A DNA stretch of 64,000 bases from positions 62,001 through 126,000 of the forward strand of contig NZ_CP016172.1 of NCBI RefSeq assembly GCF_001676725.1, read 5' to 3'. The position numbers were made by a program, and so were the translations under genes. The notes below the pieces were generated by a model. It searched no databases. It was not told where the DNA came from and saw only the letters and a program-made list of their open reading frames with translations. This document shows positions 27,777 through 38,359 of this stretch, one piece after another. How positions within the stretch are numbered: position 1 is the first letter of the stretch; every line of letters begins with the position of its first letter. This DNA comes from Bordetella flabilis (GTDB lineage: Bacteria > Pseudomonadota > Gammaproteobacteria > Burkholderiales > Burkholderiaceae_B).

Positions 27777-27807
27777 GCTCGCGACTGGTGCACAGCCCGT
27801 CGCGAGC
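27777..27807. promoter_or_regulatory. 9-bp inverted repeat just upstream of metC
   Basis: GCTCGCGAC (27777-27785) and GTCGCGAGC (27799-27807) flank a 13-base spacer, 23 bases before the metC ATG. No Shine-Dalgarno sequence is visible between the repeat and the start. It could be an operator or an mRNA hairpin controlling access to the start. Confidence 0.45.
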
Positions 27808-27830
27808 TGTCCACAACCTGCTTCCACACC

Positions 27831-29027
27831 ATGGCCCACCATCCCGCGCATCTCGACACCCTGTTGCAGCACACCGGCATCGCCGAATTCGATCCCGCCA
27901 CAGGGGCCGCGCCCGTGGGGCTGCCGCCCGTGCGTACCAGCACGGTGCGGTTCCAGGATCTGGCGGCGCTGGAAAGGGCGGAGCGGCGCAAGGCGGCGGG
28001 CGAGCGGGTGGTGGCCTACGGACGCATGGGCCTGGATACCCATGTCGCGCTGGAGGACGTCTTCAAGCACCTGGAGCAGGGTACGCATGCCTACCTGGCG
28101 CCCTCCGGGCTGTCGGCGATTACGCTGACCTTCATGGCGCTGCTGTCGGCTGGCGATCATGCCCTGGTCGCGGATAACGTGTACGGGCCCGTCCATGTGC
28201 TCGAACAGGCGGTGTTGCGCCGCCTGGGCATCGAGATCACCTATTTCGCCCCGAATCGGGACGACATCGCTGCGCTGGTGCGGCCCAATACGCGGCTGCT
28301 GTATGTCGAATCGCCCGGCTCGCTGCTTTTCGAAATGCTGGATCTGCCGGCCCTGGCCGAGCAGGCGCGCCGCCATGGCCTGGTGCTGGCCAGCGACAAT
28401 ACCTGGGGATCGGGCTATATCTACAAGCCGTTGGCACTGGGTGCGCAGGTGTCCGTAGTGGCCGGTACGAAGTATGTGGGCGGGCATTCGGACCTGATGC
28501 TCGGCGCGGTGGTGACGAACGACGCCGAACTGGCGCAGCGGATCAACAAGACCCAGTACGCCATGGGCTATTCGGTAAGCGCGGACGATGCATGGCTGGC
28601 GTTGAGAGGCGTGCGGACCTTGCCCCTGCGTATGGCGCAGCACGCACGCAACGCGTTGCAGGTCTGCGATTTCCTGGCGAGCCGTCCCGAAGTCGCCCGG
28701 CTCTACCATCCGGCGCTGCCTGCGGATGCGGGCCATGCGCTGTGGACGCGCGATTGCACCGGTTCGAACGGCATGCTGTCGGCGGCCCTGCGGCTGTCGA
28801 TGGAACAGGCGCGCGTCTTCGTCGACGCGCTGCGCCTGTTCAGCATAGGATATTCGTGGGGCGGCTTCGAGAGCCTTGTACAGTTGGTCGCGCCGGAGTA
28901 CCTGGCGGGACACCGGTACTGGTCCGGGGACGGACAGGCGGTAGTGCGGCTGCACATCGGCCTGGAAGCGCCGCAGGACTTGATCGAGGACCTGCGGCAG
29001 GCGCTGGACCGCGCCAGCGCGGTTTAG
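27831..29027 (+). CDS. metC: Cystathionine beta-lyase
   Basis: 398 residues, fold type I PLP enzyme of transsulfuration. It cleaves cystathionine to homocysteine, pyruvate and ammonia. PLP Lys214 in VVAGTKYVGGHSDLMLGAV, cofactor Asp in VLASDNTWGSGY (about 189), and Tyr in VAYGRMGLDTH (about 63), as in MetC/CBL. The open frame starts at 27660, but homology begins at ATG 27831. Convergent with dsbA. Confidence 0.92.
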   Translation: MAHHPAHLDTLLQHTGIAEFDPATGAAPVGLPPVRTSTVRFQDLAALERAERRKAAGERVVAYGRMGLDTHVALEDVFKHLEQGTHAYLAPSGLSAITLTFMALLSAGDHALVADNVYGPVHVLEQAVLRRLGIEITYFAPNRDDIAALVRPNTRLLYVESPGSLLFEMLDLPALAEQARRHGLVLASDNTWGSGYIYKPLALGAQVSVVAGTKYVGGHSDLMLGAVVTNDAELAQRINKTQYAMGYSVSADDAWLALRGVRTLPLRMAQHARNALQVCDFLASRPEVARLYHPALPADAGHALWTRDCTGSNGMLSAALRLSMEQARVFVDALRLFSIGYSWGGFESLVQLVAPEYLAGHRYWSGDGQAVVRLHIGLEAPQDLIEDLRQALDRASAV

Positions 29028-29064
29028 GCGTCCGGGGGCCCGGGCAGGCGCCTGCGCGCTTCGC

Positions 29065-29694
29065 TTACTTCGTCCGGGCCATCGGGATCAGCTTGTCGAC
29101 TTCGTCCAGCGCGCCCTGGTAGCTATTGCCGGCCATGACGGGCGAGGTCAGGAACTTGCCGCCCACCAGGAAGGACGGCGTCCCGTCGATGTTCGCCTGC
29201 TGCGTGAGCTGCGTGGCCCGTTCCACCTGGGTCTGGACCGAGAAGGAGTCGAACACGGCGTCGAACTTGGCGCGGTCCACGCCTTGCGTGGACACCCAAT
29301 CGCCCATTGCCTTCTTGTCGAACAGGCGCTTGTGTTCCTGGTGGATCGCCGTGAAGACCCGGGCATGCAGGTCGGGCCGGTTCAGCGCCTCGAGGGTGTA
29401 GTACAGCTGCTGCAGCGGCTTCATGGATGCGTTGAAGGCGACCGGCACCTGCTTCAGGGCGACGTCCGGCGGCGCGGTCTTCGCCCACTTCTCCACCATG
29501 GGTTCCATCGCTGCGCAGTGCGGGCAGGTATAGGCGAAGAACTCGATGACTTCGATCTTGCCCGGGGTGTCGCCGGGCATCGCCGGGTTGATCGCCTTGT
29601 AGGCCGGCGCGTTCTGTGCCTGGCTGGCAGGCGCGAACAGGGTCGTGGCGGCCAGCGCGGTGACGGCCAGCAGGCGGCTAAGCAGTTTGTACAT
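29065..29694 (-). CDS. dsbA: Thiol:disulfide interchange protein DsbA
   Basis: 209 residues, periplasmic oxidase for disulfide formation. Sec signal peptide (about 1-26, ending AFAPASQA-like before QNAPAY), thioredoxin fold with catalytic CPHC (C57-C60) and cis-Pro in [10 protein letters not shown]. The helical insert lies between. Third gene of the argS - SPOR - dsbA array common in betaproteobacteria. Confidence 0.94.
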   Translation of the reverse strand: MYKLLSRLLAVTALAATTLFAPASQAQNAPAYKAINPAMPGDTPGKIEVIEFFAYTCPHCAAMEPMVEKWAKTAPPDVALKQVPVAFNASMKPLQQLYYTLEALNRPDLHARVFTAIHQEHKRLFDKKAMGDWVSTQGVDRAKFDAVFDSFSVQTQVERATQLTQQANIDGTPSFLVGGKFLTSPVMAGNSYQGALDEVDKLIPMARTK

Positions 29695-29775
29695 GTCGGT
29701 GTGGTTCCCAGGTATGAGGCTGACGATCCTGACTAGAGACAGGCCGGGGCGGCACGAGTTCCGCCCGGCGCGCGA

Positions 29776-30498
29776 TCACTGGCGGACGACCGCCACCTCG
29801 ATTTTGTTTTCGCCCAGTCGCGTCCGGGCGCGGTTCATGTCGTCCAGGCGGGCGAACGGACCGACGCGCACACGATTGATGGGTTTGCCATTGACGTCCG
29901 CGCGCTGTACGGACACGGGCAGGCCCATCAGCAGTATGCGGGCTTTCAGGGCTTCCGCGTCGTCGACACTGCGGTAGGCCCCCGCCTGCAGGAAGTATTT
30001 GCCATTGGCCTCCTTGGCAGCCGCGCCCGCCGGTGCCGGGGCGGCCGGCTTGCCGGGCACCTTGTCGGCGGGCTTTTCCCCCGGCTTCTCGCCGGGCTTC
30101 GCGGCCGCCGGGGCCGCGGGCTCCGGCGTGGCGGGCAGCGTGGCGATCAAGGCGCCCAGGTCGTCCGGGCCTTGCGGGCCCGACGGCGCGGGAGGCGTGG
30201 CCGGTTGCGTGCCGGGCACGGGCGCCGGCGGGGTGGCGGTGGGACCGCTGGGCGCGGTGCCGGCTGCGCCGTCGCGACCGTACAGCCCCACGTTGGGGTC
30301 GGGCGCATTGCTCGGGTCCGGCAGCGGGTTTTGATCGGCGTGGCGCGACGCGCGATCGACGAAAGGCACCGGCGCGCGCGTCACGTAGAAGGCCACGCCG
30401 GCGGCGACGACCAGGCCGATCAGCAGGCCGGTCAGCACGCCGTACAGCGTGCCGCCGCGTTGCGAAGATCGTTTGGCGGGTTTGCGTTTGGCAGCCAT
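29776..30498 (-). CDS. SPOR-domain cell-division protein (FtsN-like)
   Basis: 240 residues. Basic cytosolic start, one membrane helix (about 20-42), a long Pro/Ala/Lys-rich periplasmic linker (about 55-160), and a C-terminal SPOR domain (about 165-240: FLQAGAYRSVDDAEALKARIL, VRVGPF). SPOR domains bind denuded septal peptidoglycan. It has the FtsN layout and lies six bases after argS, as in other betaproteobacteria; the division role is inferred. Confidence 0.85.
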   Translation of the reverse strand: MAAKRKPAKRSSQRGGTLYGVLTGLLIGLVVAAGVAFYVTRAPVPFVDRASRHADQNPLPDPSNAPDPNVGLYGRDGAAGTAPSGPTATPPAPVPGTQPATPPAPSGPQGPDDLGALIATLPATPEPAAPAAAKPGEKPGEKPADKVPGKPAAPAPAGAAAKEANGKYFLQAGAYRSVDDAEALKARILLMGLPVSVQRADVNGKPINRVRVGPFARLDDMNRARTRLGENKIEVAVVRQ

Positions 30499-30504
30499 GG
30501 TGCT

Positions 30505-32190
30505 TTACATGCGCTCCGGCGCCGACACGCCCAGCAGCGCCAGCCCGTTGGCCAGTACCTGGCGCGTGGCGGCGGCCAGGCGCAGGCGCGCGCGCTTGAG
30601 CGCGACATCGTCCACCAGCACCCGCTCGGCGTTGTACCAGGCGTGGAAGTCGGCCGCGCAATCGCGCAGCCAGAATGCCACGTGGTGCGGCGCCAGTTCC
30701 TGTGCCGCCAGCTGGACAACTTGTGGCAGTTCGGCCAGCCGCTGCATCAGCGCGTATTCAGACGGCGCGGTCAGCTGCGCCGCGTCGGCGCTGGCGATGG
30801 CGGCTTCGTCTTCGCCCGACTGCGCGACCATGGAGCAGATGCGCGCATGCGCGTACTGGATGTAGTAAACGGGATTCTCGTCGCTCTGCGACAACGCAAG
30901 GTCGATGTCGAACACGAATTCCGTATCGGCGCGCCGCTGGATCAGGAAATAACGCACCGCGTCGCGGCCGACCCAGTCGATCAGGTCGCGCATGGTGACG
31001 TAGCTGCCGGCGCGCTTGGAGATCTTGACCTCTTCGCCGCCGCGCATGACCTTGACCATCTTGTGCAGCACATAGGACGGGTAATCCCTGGGGATACCCA
31101 TGTCCAGCGCCTGCAGGCCGGCGCGCACACGCGCCACCGTGCCGTGATGGTCGCTACCCTGGATGTTCACGGCCCGACGGAAGCCGCGCTCCCATTTGTT
31201 GACGTGATACGCGACGTCCGGCACGAAATAGGTGTAGCCGCCCTCACGCTTGCGCATGACGCGGTCCTTATCGTCGCCCGTGCCCAGTTCGGTCGTGCGC
31301 AGCCACAGCGCGCCATCTTCTTCGTAGGTGTGGCCGCTGGCCACCAGCTTGGCGACGGTCTGCTCGACGCGGCCGCCGCTGTAGAGCGAGCTTTCCAGGA
31401 AGAAACTGTCGAACGTCAGATCGAAGGCTTGCAGGTCACGGTCCTGCTCGCGGCGCAGGTAGGCCACCGCGAAGCGCCGGATGGCATCGAGGTCATCCAC
31501 GTCGCCGGTGGCGACGGTTTCTTCGCCGTCGGCGGCGCGCACCGCGGCCTTCGCCAGGAAATCCTTGGCGATATCGGCGATGTACTCGCCCTTGTAGCCA
31601 TCTTCGGGGTAGTCCGGCGAGTCGGGGCCGACACCGCGCGCACGCGCCTGCACGCTCACGGCCAGGTTATGGATCTGGTTGCCCGCGTCGTTGTAATAGA
31701 ACTCGCGCGTGACCTCGCAGCCGTTGGCGTCGAACAGGCGGCAGATGGCGTCGCCCAGCGCAGCCTGGCGCGCATGCCCGACGTGCAATGGCCCCGTGGG
31801 GTTGGCGGAGACGAATTCCACCAGGACTTTGTCGCCGTTTCGGGGCGCGCGGCCGAAGGCCGCGCCCTGGCCGGCGATGGCGGCCAGCACGGCCTGCCGC
31901 GCGGCCGGGGAAATGCGGATGTTGATGAAACCGGGCCCCGCGACCTCGGCGGCGGCCACGATATCGCGCCCGCGCGGGTCGTTCTGCAGGGCGACGACGA
32001 TGGCCTGCGCCAATTCGCGCGGATTGCGCTTGGCCGGCTTGGCCAGCTGCATCGCGACATTGGTGGCGACATCGCCGTGCGCGGCGACCTTGGGACGCTC
32101 GAGCAGAATGTCGGGGCGGGCGTCCGGCAGCAGCGTGCCGACCGCGTCTCGCAATAGGGATACAAGGAGTTGCTGTTGCTCGGGGAGCAT
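30505..32190 (-). CDS. argS: Arginyl-tRNA synthetase
   Basis: 561 residues, class I synthetase. N-terminal Add1 domain, HIGH motif in [21 protein letters not shown] (about 115-135), anticodon-binding helical domain with the terminal PERM. The KMSKS region is degenerate ([12 protein letters not shown]). Start ATG 32190 (MLPEQQQLL); 13 further codons are open upstream but not conserved. Confidence 0.95.
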   Translation of the reverse strand: MLPEQQQLLVSLLRDAVGTLLPDARPDILLERPKVAAHGDVATNVAMQLAKPAKRNPRELAQAIVVALQNDPRGRDIVAAAEVAGPGFINIRISPAARQAVLAAIAGQGAAFGRAPRNGDKVLVEFVSANPTGPLHVGHARQAALGDAICRLFDANGCEVTREFYYNDAGNQIHNLAVSVQARARGVGPDSPDYPEDGYKGEYIADIAKDFLAKAAVRAADGEETVATGDVDDLDAIRRFAVAYLRREQDRDLQAFDLTFDSFFLESSLYSGGRVEQTVAKLVASGHTYEEDGALWLRTTELGTGDDKDRVMRKREGGYTYFVPDVAYHVNKWERGFRRAVNIQGSDHHGTVARVRAGLQALDMGIPRDYPSYVLHKMVKVMRGGEEVKISKRAGSYVTMRDLIDWVGRDAVRYFLIQRRADTEFVFDIDLALSQSDENPVYYIQYAHARICSMVAQSGEDEAAIASADAAQLTAPSEYALMQRLAELPQVVQLAAQELAPHHVAFWLRDCAADFHAWYNAERVLVDDVALKRARLRLAAATRQVLANGLALLGVSAPERM

Positions 32191-32336
32191 GGGGACTCGG
32201 AAAAGACGAAAAATCGTGCGGCCGCGCAAGATGCCGCGAATTCCGGGATGATAACGTGATTTGTCCTGCTGGCCGGGGCCGCCCCGCGCGGCGCCGCAGG
32301 GCGGGGCACCGCTCCGGGCGGCGCTGCCTGGGCGCT

Positions 32337-35300
32337 TCAGTTGGGCAGATCCAGGTCCAGCGTCCGCCGCAGCCAGCCGCGATAGCCCGCCATGTCCACC
32401 GTCGCGACGGCCGGGCCGGCGGCCTCGGTCCAGTTTTCCACACGGCGGATGAAGGCTTCCACTTCGGCGCGCGCCCGATCGCCGTAATCGGGATGCTGCC
32501 CTTGCCTGCGCAACCTCGTGGCGCCGGCGCCGTCGAGCACCGGGCGGTCGCTGCCGCGGCGACGACCGCGGCTGCCCCGTTCGTCATGCACGATGGCGTT
32601 GTCGACGCGTTGGAATGGCTCGGGGGCCTGGCGGAAAGGCACGCCCGCGCGCCGCGCCTGGTCGAGCATCCAGGCCAGCGCGACGTCGGAAAGGTCGCCG
32701 CCCGGCCTGGCCGTGTCGACGTTGGCCGGTTCGGCCAGGTAGCCCCCGCCGATATCGCCGTGCGCGCCGATGAAGGGCGCGGTGGCGACATTGGGCGCGC
32801 CGTCAGGCGTGGCGCTGAGCGGGAACAGGCCGCGATGTTCGTGCAGGGCCACCGCGTGCGCGACCCAGTGCCATTCCGCAGACACCGCCAGGTCGTAGTG
32901 CGCGTTGTCGGCGCCCAGTACGCCGAATTGCGCGACGGCGTCGAACAGTCCCATGAATCGCAGGTCCGCGCAGGCCGTGACGGTGCCGAGCGCGGGATCG
33001 CGGTGCCAGAAGCGGCCCGCCCGGTAGCGCCCGGCGATCATGTTGCCGAAATGCATGGCCAGCGCGGCCCCGCGCGAGTAGCCCAGCAGGTCGATGGGCA
33101 GCGCCCGTCCGTGTCCCGAGGCGGCGGCCACCTCCCGCAGCAGGGCCTGCCATTGCGTACCGAGGATGGCGGGCGCGGACCCGGCGGTGGCGGCATCGTA
33201 GAAGCGCGGTGCCGCGAAGCCCGGGCCGCGATGGTAATAAGCCGTGCCGTCGGCGTACCAACCGCTCATCAGGCCCACATTGGTACGGCCGGTGAGGTCG
33301 CGGCTGGTGCCGTCGAATGCGAACAGCAGCAGGCCGAAGGGATCGATGTGGCGACGCGGCTGCTGCCGGGCATAGCCATAGGCCTGGCTGTCCGGCATGG
33401 GGCCGGCGGGATCGGGTTCCAGGTAATGGCCGGCCCGCGGATCGTAGGTGCGCAGGTAGTTGTCGTGCCATCCGGTCGCGGCATCCGCGATGTGCCCCGG
33501 TTGGCGCAGCGGCATATCCAGGTCACCTTCCACCGCGAGCGGCGCCCCGGTGGGCGACCATGCCGCGCGCCAGCGTATGCGCCGCTGGGCGTCCGTTAAG
33601 GCATGGGGCAGGCCGGCGGCATCCGCGTGGATGGCATAGAAGACCGGCACGGGCGGACGTGTGGCGCGCTGCGCAAGCAGGCGCGGCCGCGGATACGCGA
33701 TCATGGCGACCGGGACCCAGCCGGCGTAGACATAACGTTGCACGACGCCGACTCCGCCGTCGGGCAGATCCAGCGCGCGCGCCGACAGTCGATTGCCGGT
33801 ATACAGATAGTGTTCGCCACGTCCGCCGCTGTGCCGGCGTATGCGTTCACCGTATGCGTTATGCGCATAGCGGACCAGCTCGCTCGCTCCCCGCACGACC
33901 TTGCTCAGGCGGCGGTCCGGGCCATAGTGCAGGCGCAGGCTGCCGTACTGGCGCGGCAACCCGCTCGCATCGCGCTGAGCACGATGCGAGCGAATGACGC
34001 CGTGATGTTCGATGGCCCGCACGTCCCCGGCGTCGCGCCACGCATACCGCCATCCCCGCGTGGTTGCTCCGGCGTGGTTCCTGAACGCGATAGCGGCGCC
34101 CGCGAGGCGGGTTTCGTCGTCATAGGCGTATGCGCTGCCGATGTGCCAGTCGCCGTTGCGCGCGATGTCGTGCGCGATGCGTCCGTCGCCGTCATAGCCC
34201 AGGCGTTGCGCGAAGATGGGGGGGCGTGCGGGTTGGGCCGGGTCGTCGACGATCAGCGCATACAGGCCGTCGTGCCGAAGCAGGCCGCGTGCGTGCAGTC
34301 CGTTGGCATGCAGGTAGCCAGCGCCTGGCGCCGCGCGCAACAGTTCGTACTCGCTCGTCCCCGTGCCATCGTCCCAGGCAATGCGGGCGACGCGTCCGGC
34401 GTCATCGTAGGCGTAGAGCAGGCGCCCGCCTTCGGGCAGGTCGTGCCGCACCAGGCGGCCCCGCGCGTCCCAGGCATAACGTTCGCTGTAGCCGTACCCG
34501 GCGCCGTGTTTTCGCAGTGCGGCGCGGTACACCGTGCGCGAGGCGAGGCGGCCACGCCGGTCGTAGCGCCGCGTCTCGTGTTCGTGTGGGTGGTCCACGC
34601 GCACCGGCCGTCCACCGCGCCAGGCGATCGTCGTGCGCAGGGCAGCGCCATCGGCCCGTGCAATGACTTCCACCAGGCGACCCGCGCCATCGCGTGCATA
34701 CTGCCAGACATCCCCATTGGCATAACGGCGTTCGATGATGCGTCCCGCGGCATCGCGCCGGCGGGTCTCCGGGCCCGTGGCGTGCGTATGCCAGGATCGC
34801 AAGGCGCCTCCCGCGTCGAAGGACAGCGAAAGCCCCGGCCATCCCGATTCCGCGTCATGCAGGCGCGTGAGCTTGCCGGCCTGGTCGCGTTCCAGGCGCA
34901 ATCGATTCAGTTGCAGCAAGTTGCCGTGGCCGTCGTAGGCCGCGTCCAGCCCCGGCGCGGCGCAGCCCGGGCAGCCGCTGCCCCGAACCTGCAGCAACAC
35001 GGGGCGGCCGGCCCGCACCGCGGTGTGAAAGTCCGTTACGCCGGTGCTGCCGCGCACGCGGGTCAGGCCGCGCGTGCCGTCAGGCAATGGCGTGGCCACG
35101 TAGCTCAACTGCACGCGGTCGCGCGTCGCATCCGGCGCGCCATGCACCGACAGGATGGCGCGACCCGCTTCATCGTATGCCCAGCTATGCGTGCGTACGG
35201 ACTGGGCATCGCTGCCGGCGCGGCGCCATGCTATACCCGTCAAGCGGTAGGGGTCGCCTCCTTGCAGGGCCGTTTCGTAGAAATAGTGCCGCTGCCAGCC

Positions 35301-36134
35301 AGCGGGATGCGCCGCGGCGATCAGCCGCGGGTAGGCTGGGGCCGGCGCGCCGCGGGCTTGCGGCATGTCATGGCTGTACACGTGCGCGCCCGACGGCGCA
35401 TCGATGCGGGACAGGCGCGTGCCTGCGGCCGTGGTTTCGTACGTGAAGCGCAGCGCGTTCCCGCGTTCGTCAATCGCCGCGAGGATTTCTCCGTGCGTCG
35501 GTCCGAGCGTCGTCTCGCGCGTGATGCGGACGTCGCCACCGTGGCTGTCGGCGATCCGTGTCAGGCGGCCCGCCGCGTTGAAGTGCAGCCTGCGCCCGTC
35601 CGGCCACCGCCACCGCCACGAATCCACGTCGCGTTCGAGTGTGCCGCGCGCGGGTGGGATCGGTCGGCACACGGCTTCGTCGGGGTGCGGCGCGTCGCAG
35701 CGAAAGTCCATCCGGCTGCCGTCGGCTTGCGCGACCTGTACCCGGCCGGGGGCGGCATGCGCGTGCAAGCGGGTTTCGTAGGAAAGCGTCCAGCCGCGGC
35801 CCAGGCTGCTGGGCCGCGCATCGAGCGCGTTGTAGTGGCGCACGATTTCCAGGCCCGCGCGTGGCGCCGGACCTGGCAGGTCGATCTCGCGCTGGTATTT
35901 GTTCCCGGTGACCAGGTGGATGGGGTTGCCGACGCCCAGGTTCAGCGTAGGCGCGGGTGGGCCCTGGCCGGCCATTTCCGACGCCGGGCACGGTTGTCCC
36001 AGACGGGATGCGCCGCATGTCCCTTCGCCGGCATCGCCACCTGCCCGTGCCGACAAGGCCAGGGCCAGGGCGCCGGCGCACGCCAGCGCTATTCGGCCGG
36101 CACGCGCCTGAATCCGTTTCGTTCCTGCCTGCAT
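32337..36134 (-). CDS. Secreted RHS-repeat polymorphic toxin with C-terminal DUF2235/Tle1-like lipase
   Basis: 1265 residues. Sec signal peptide (about 1-31, cleavage after SARA), DUF6531 entry (about 70-140, [17 protein letters not shown]), many RHS/YD repeats (about 200-830), and the RHS core end DPFGL at 931-935. The C-terminal 330 residues are an alpha/beta hydrolase: FAFDGTSRD, nucleophile S1020 in LLGYSRGAA, Asp1065 in GLFDAV and His1125 in [10 protein letters not shown], the Tle1 phospholipase triad. There is no PAAR, VgrG or TcB part nearby, and no obvious immunity gene. Start ATG 36134 has GGGGAG upstream and places the signal peptide at the terminus. It probably acts on lipids of a target cell; target and export route are inference. 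Confidence 0.85.
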   Translation of the reverse strand: MQAGTKRIQARAGRIALACAGALALALSARAGGDAGEGTCGASRLGQPCPASEMAGQGPPAPTLNLGVGNPIHLVTGNKYQREIDLPGPAPRAGLEIVRHYNALDARPSSLGRGWTLSYETRLHAHAAPGRVQVAQADGSRMDFRCDAPHPDEAVCRPIPPARGTLERDVDSWRWRWPDGRRLHFNAAGRLTRIADSHGGDVRITRETTLGPTHGEILAAIDERGNALRFTYETTAAGTRLSRIDAPSGAHVYSHDMPQARGAPAPAYPRLIAAAHPAGWQRHYFYETALQGGDPYRLTGIAWRRAGSDAQSVRTHSWAYDEAGRAILSVHGAPDATRDRVQLSYVATPLPDGTRGLTRVRGSTGVTDFHTAVRAGRPVLLQVRGSGCPGCAAPGLDAAYDGHGNLLQLNRLRLERDQAGKLTRLHDAESGWPGLSLSFDAGGALRSWHTHATGPETRRRDAAGRIIERRYANGDVWQYARDGAGRLVEVIARADGAALRTTIAWRGGRPVRVDHPHEHETRRYDRRGRLASRTVYRAALRKHGAGYGYSERYAWDARGRLVRHDLPEGGRLLYAYDDAGRVARIAWDDGTGTSEYELLRAAPGAGYLHANGLHARGLLRHDGLYALIVDDPAQPARPPIFAQRLGYDGDGRIAHDIARNGDWHIGSAYAYDDETRLAGAAIAFRNHAGATTRGWRYAWRDAGDVRAIEHHGVIRSHRAQRDASGLPRQYGSLRLHYGPDRRLSKVVRGASELVRYAHNAYGERIRRHSGGRGEHYLYTGNRLSARALDLPDGGVGVVQRYVYAGWVPVAMIAYPRPRLLAQRATRPPVPVFYAIHADAAGLPHALTDAQRRIRWRAAWSPTGAPLAVEGDLDMPLRQPGHIADAATGWHDNYLRTYDPRAGHYLEPDPAGPMPDSQAYGYARQQPRRHIDPFGLLLFAFDGTSRDLTGRTNVGLMSGWYADGTAYYHRGPGFAAPRFYDAATAGSAPAILGTQWQALLREVAAASGHGRALPIDLLGYSRGAALAMHFGNMIAGRYRAGRFWHRDPALGTVTACADLRFMGLFDAVAQFGVLGADNAHYDLAVSAEWHWVAHAVALHEHRGLFPLSATPDGAPNVATAPFIGAHGDIGGGYLAEPANVDTARPGGDLSDVALAWMLDQARRAGVPFRQAPEPFQRVDNAIVHDERGSRGRRRGSDRPVLDGAGATRLRRQGQHPDYGDRARAEVEAFIRRVENWTEAAGPAVATVDMAGYRGWLRRTLDLDLPN

Positions 36135-36277
36135 GCACGCTTGCTCCCCGGGCGCGAGCAACCGGCACACCATGCGCCATGCTTGCCGCCGCCCTGGTCA
36201 TAGCGTGCGGTTGGCAGGCGTAGCGCGTTGGGGTAGTGTATGAATCCATCCATCGAGAAAGACCCGGGGACCCCGCC

Positions 36278-36622
36278 ATGCTTATCACGTTTCGTTCCAA
36301 AGCCGGCTCGGAAGTGCTCATGCTCTCCGATCATGCCGCGCCCTTGTTGCGGGCCGCGGGCAAGTCGTTTCCGGACAAGTTCCCCGAACGGGGCGTGTTC
36401 ACCCCGGAACAGCTGCAGCAGGCCATCGACGGCATCGAAAAGGCGGTTGCCAAGGCGCCTGCGCATCCGGAAGACCGCGAGGACGATCCGGACCAGCCGC
36501 CGGTGCATCCTGTATCGCGTCCCGTGGGGTTGCAGCAGCGCGCGTATCCCTTGCTGGACCTGATGAAGAGGGCCCAGGCCAAAGGCGTGAACCTCACTTG
36601 GGAAGCGGCTTCCCCCTGGTAG
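36278..36622 (+). CDS. DUF1840 family protein
   Basis: 114 residues, begins MLITFRSKAGSEVLMLSDHAAPLLRAAGK, the DUF1840 signature; a linker rich in Pro/Asp follows, then a C-terminal helix. Function unknown. Start ATG 36278 is within a longer open frame from 36236. Divergent from the RHS gene. No signal peptide, so not an evident periplasmic immunity protein. Confidence 0.75.
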   Translation: MLITFRSKAGSEVLMLSDHAAPLLRAAGKSFPDKFPERGVFTPEQLQQAIDGIEKAVAKAPAHPEDREDDPDQPPVHPVSRPVGLQQRAYPLLDLMKRAQAKGVNLTWEAASPW

Positions 36623-36693
36623 AACCAAGCCCGGTCGATACCGGAAACCGGCTTGCACGCGTACGCATGCAGGCCTCGGCATAAGGACATTCC

Positions 36694-37011
36694 ATGCGCG
36701 CGGACGTCTCCATCGTTTATGACGCCCGCCGGGCGGTGCATCTGGTGACCCAGGTCGAGCCGACCCCGGAGGGCAGCGCGAAGGCGCGCGACTGGTTCGA
36801 TATGACCTGGACCGCGCTGGGCTGCGAACCCTTGCGTCCCAGTGGCAAAGTGCTGCTGCTGGACAAGATCCTGGGTGTTGCGGACGCGCTGGGCTACGAG
36901 TTGTTGGCCGCCGATTCCACGCGTGCGCAGGAATTCGCGCACCACGCCGCCCTGGCGCTGGGCCGGCCGCGGATCACAGTCGACCTGCCCACATTGACAG
37001 TCGGTTATTAG
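36694..37011 (+). CDS. Small protein of unknown function
   Basis: 105 residues, not recognised. No signal peptide or membrane helix; mixed alpha/beta composition (VSIVYDARRAVHLVTQVEPTPEG). AAGGACATTCC lies just before ATG 36694. It follows the DUF1840 gene in the same direction and may be cotranscribed with it. Convergent with the amidase. Confidence 0.55.
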   Translation: MRADVSIVYDARRAVHLVTQVEPTPEGSAKARDWFDMTWTALGCEPLRPSGKVLLLDKILGVADALGYELLAADSTRAQEFAHHAALALGRPRITVDLPTLTVGY

Positions 37012-37072
37012 CGGGCCGGCCCACGCCGCCGCCCCGGCGGCAGCGCAATGCCGCCGGCCGGCGCGCACGGGC

Positions 37073-38359
37073 TTACGCCTGCCGCAAGCGGTCGTGCAGC
37101 CATTTCGCGATGCAGAGCAGGCGGTGGTCGTCCCCCTTGGAGCCCACCGCTTGCAGGCCGACGGGCAGCCCGTGCGGGCCGGTGGCGAAAGGAAGGTGGA
37201 TGCAGGGCAGTCCGAACAGCGTCCACACGCGGCCGAACAGCGGGTCTCCAGTGCCCAGGTCCGCGAAAGGCGCTTCGCCCGGTGCGCTGGGCGTCAGCAG
37301 GACATCGAAGCGTTCGAACCAACCGCTGACGCGCGGGTACATTTCGGCGGCGCGCTGCAGATTGGCCTGGTGGGTCTGTGCGTCGATGGTATCGCCGCCT
37401 TCCAGCAAGGCCAGGAGGCCCGGGCTGATCTGCCCGGCGTCCTGCTGGCGTTCGGCGGCCAACGATTGCGTGGCCTCGTACGCCATGATGTCGGACTGCA
37501 ATTGCACCAGGGCGCAATACTGCGGCGGCAGATCCAGTTCCTGCACCACGGCGCCGGCGCGGGCCAGTGCTTCGGTGGCATAGGCCATGGCCTCGCGTGT
37601 TTCGGGCAAGGTGTGGCGCCATTGCGGCGTGCGATAGACCCCCACCCGTGGCGGACCTTCGTAGTCGAGCCGGCGCAGTGCCGGTTGATCCATGAGGACC
37701 GAAGCCACCAGCCCCGCGTCCTCCACCGTGCGGGTGAAGCAACCCACCGTGTCCAGCGACGGCGCGAGGGACTTGACGCCCGTACGCGCGACCGTGCCGA
37801 AGCTGGGCTTGAAACCTACGACGCCGCAGTACGCGGCGGGACGCACGATGGACGCGGCGGTCTGCGTACCCAGCGCAAATGGCACCATGAAGTCGGCCAC
37901 CGCGGCGGCTGAACCGCTGGATGATCCACCCGGCGTGTACGCGGTGTTGTGCGGGTTGCGCGTCAAGGGCGGCTTGAACGTGGCGAACTCCGTGGTCACC
38001 GTTTTGCCGGCCACGAGCGCGCCGGCTGCCCGGCAGCGCGCCACCGCGTCGGCATCGGCCGCGGGTCGGTGGTCCTTGTAGATGGGCGAGCCGTAGCTCG
38101 TCGGCAGATCCGCTGTATCGAAGATATCCTTGACCCCGAAAGGCAGGCCATGCAGCGGTCCCGTGATGGCGCCGTTGTCGAGCGTCTGTGCATGCGCCAG
38201 CGCCGCGTCCCTGTTCATGCTGACCCAGGCATGCACACTGTCTTCACGTTGTTCGATACGCGCGAAGCAAGCGCGCATCAGCTGTACAGCCGACAACTCG
38301 CGGCGTTGCAGCATGCGGACGGCATCAAGCGCCGTCAGGCGATTCAAAACCATAGCCAT
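37073..38359 (-). CDS. Amidase signature family hydrolase
   Basis: 428 residues. Ser-cisSer-Lys triad: Lys in GVKDIFDTADLPTSYGS (about 80), the cis-Ser in GGSSSGSAAAVA (about 150) and the nucleophile Ser in TQTAASIVRPAAYCGVVGFKPSFG (about 175). It hydrolyses amides or aryl amides; substrate unknown. ATG 38359 (MAMVLNRL) has GGGAAG at fair spacing; the long upstream open frame is non-homologous. Divergent from the LacI regulator gene across 301 bases. Confidence 0.85.
   Translation of the reverse strand: MAMVLNRLTALDAVRMLQRRELSAVQLMRACFARIEQREDSVHAWVSMNRDAALAHAQTLDNGAITGPLHGLPFGVKDIFDTADLPTSYGSPIYKDHRPAADADAVARCRAAGALVAGKTVTTEFATFKPPLTRNPHNTAYTPGGSSSGSAAAVADFMVPFALGTQTAASIVRPAAYCGVVGFKPSFGTVARTGVKSLAPSLDTVGCFTRTVEDAGLVASVLMDQPALRRLDYEGPPRVGVYRTPQWRHTLPETREAMAYATEALARAGAVVQELDLPPQYCALVQLQSDIMAYEATQSLAAERQQDAGQISPGLLALLEGGDTIDAQTHQANLQRAAEMYPRVSGWFERFDVLLTPSAPGEAPFADLGTGDPLFGRVWTLFGLPCIHLPFATGPHGLPVGLQAVGSKGDDHRLLCIAKWLHDRLRQA

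Noticed and set aside
33603..36203. 866-codon open frame antisense to the RHS gene
   Set aside because: Mirror of a real gene with clear RHS and lipase motifs on the other strand; composition is Arg/Ala/Gly-rich without domains.
37025..37041. GC-rich hairpin between the 36694 gene and the amidase
   Set aside because: A six-bp stem GCCGCC/GGCGGC without a U-tract is expected by chance in this composition.
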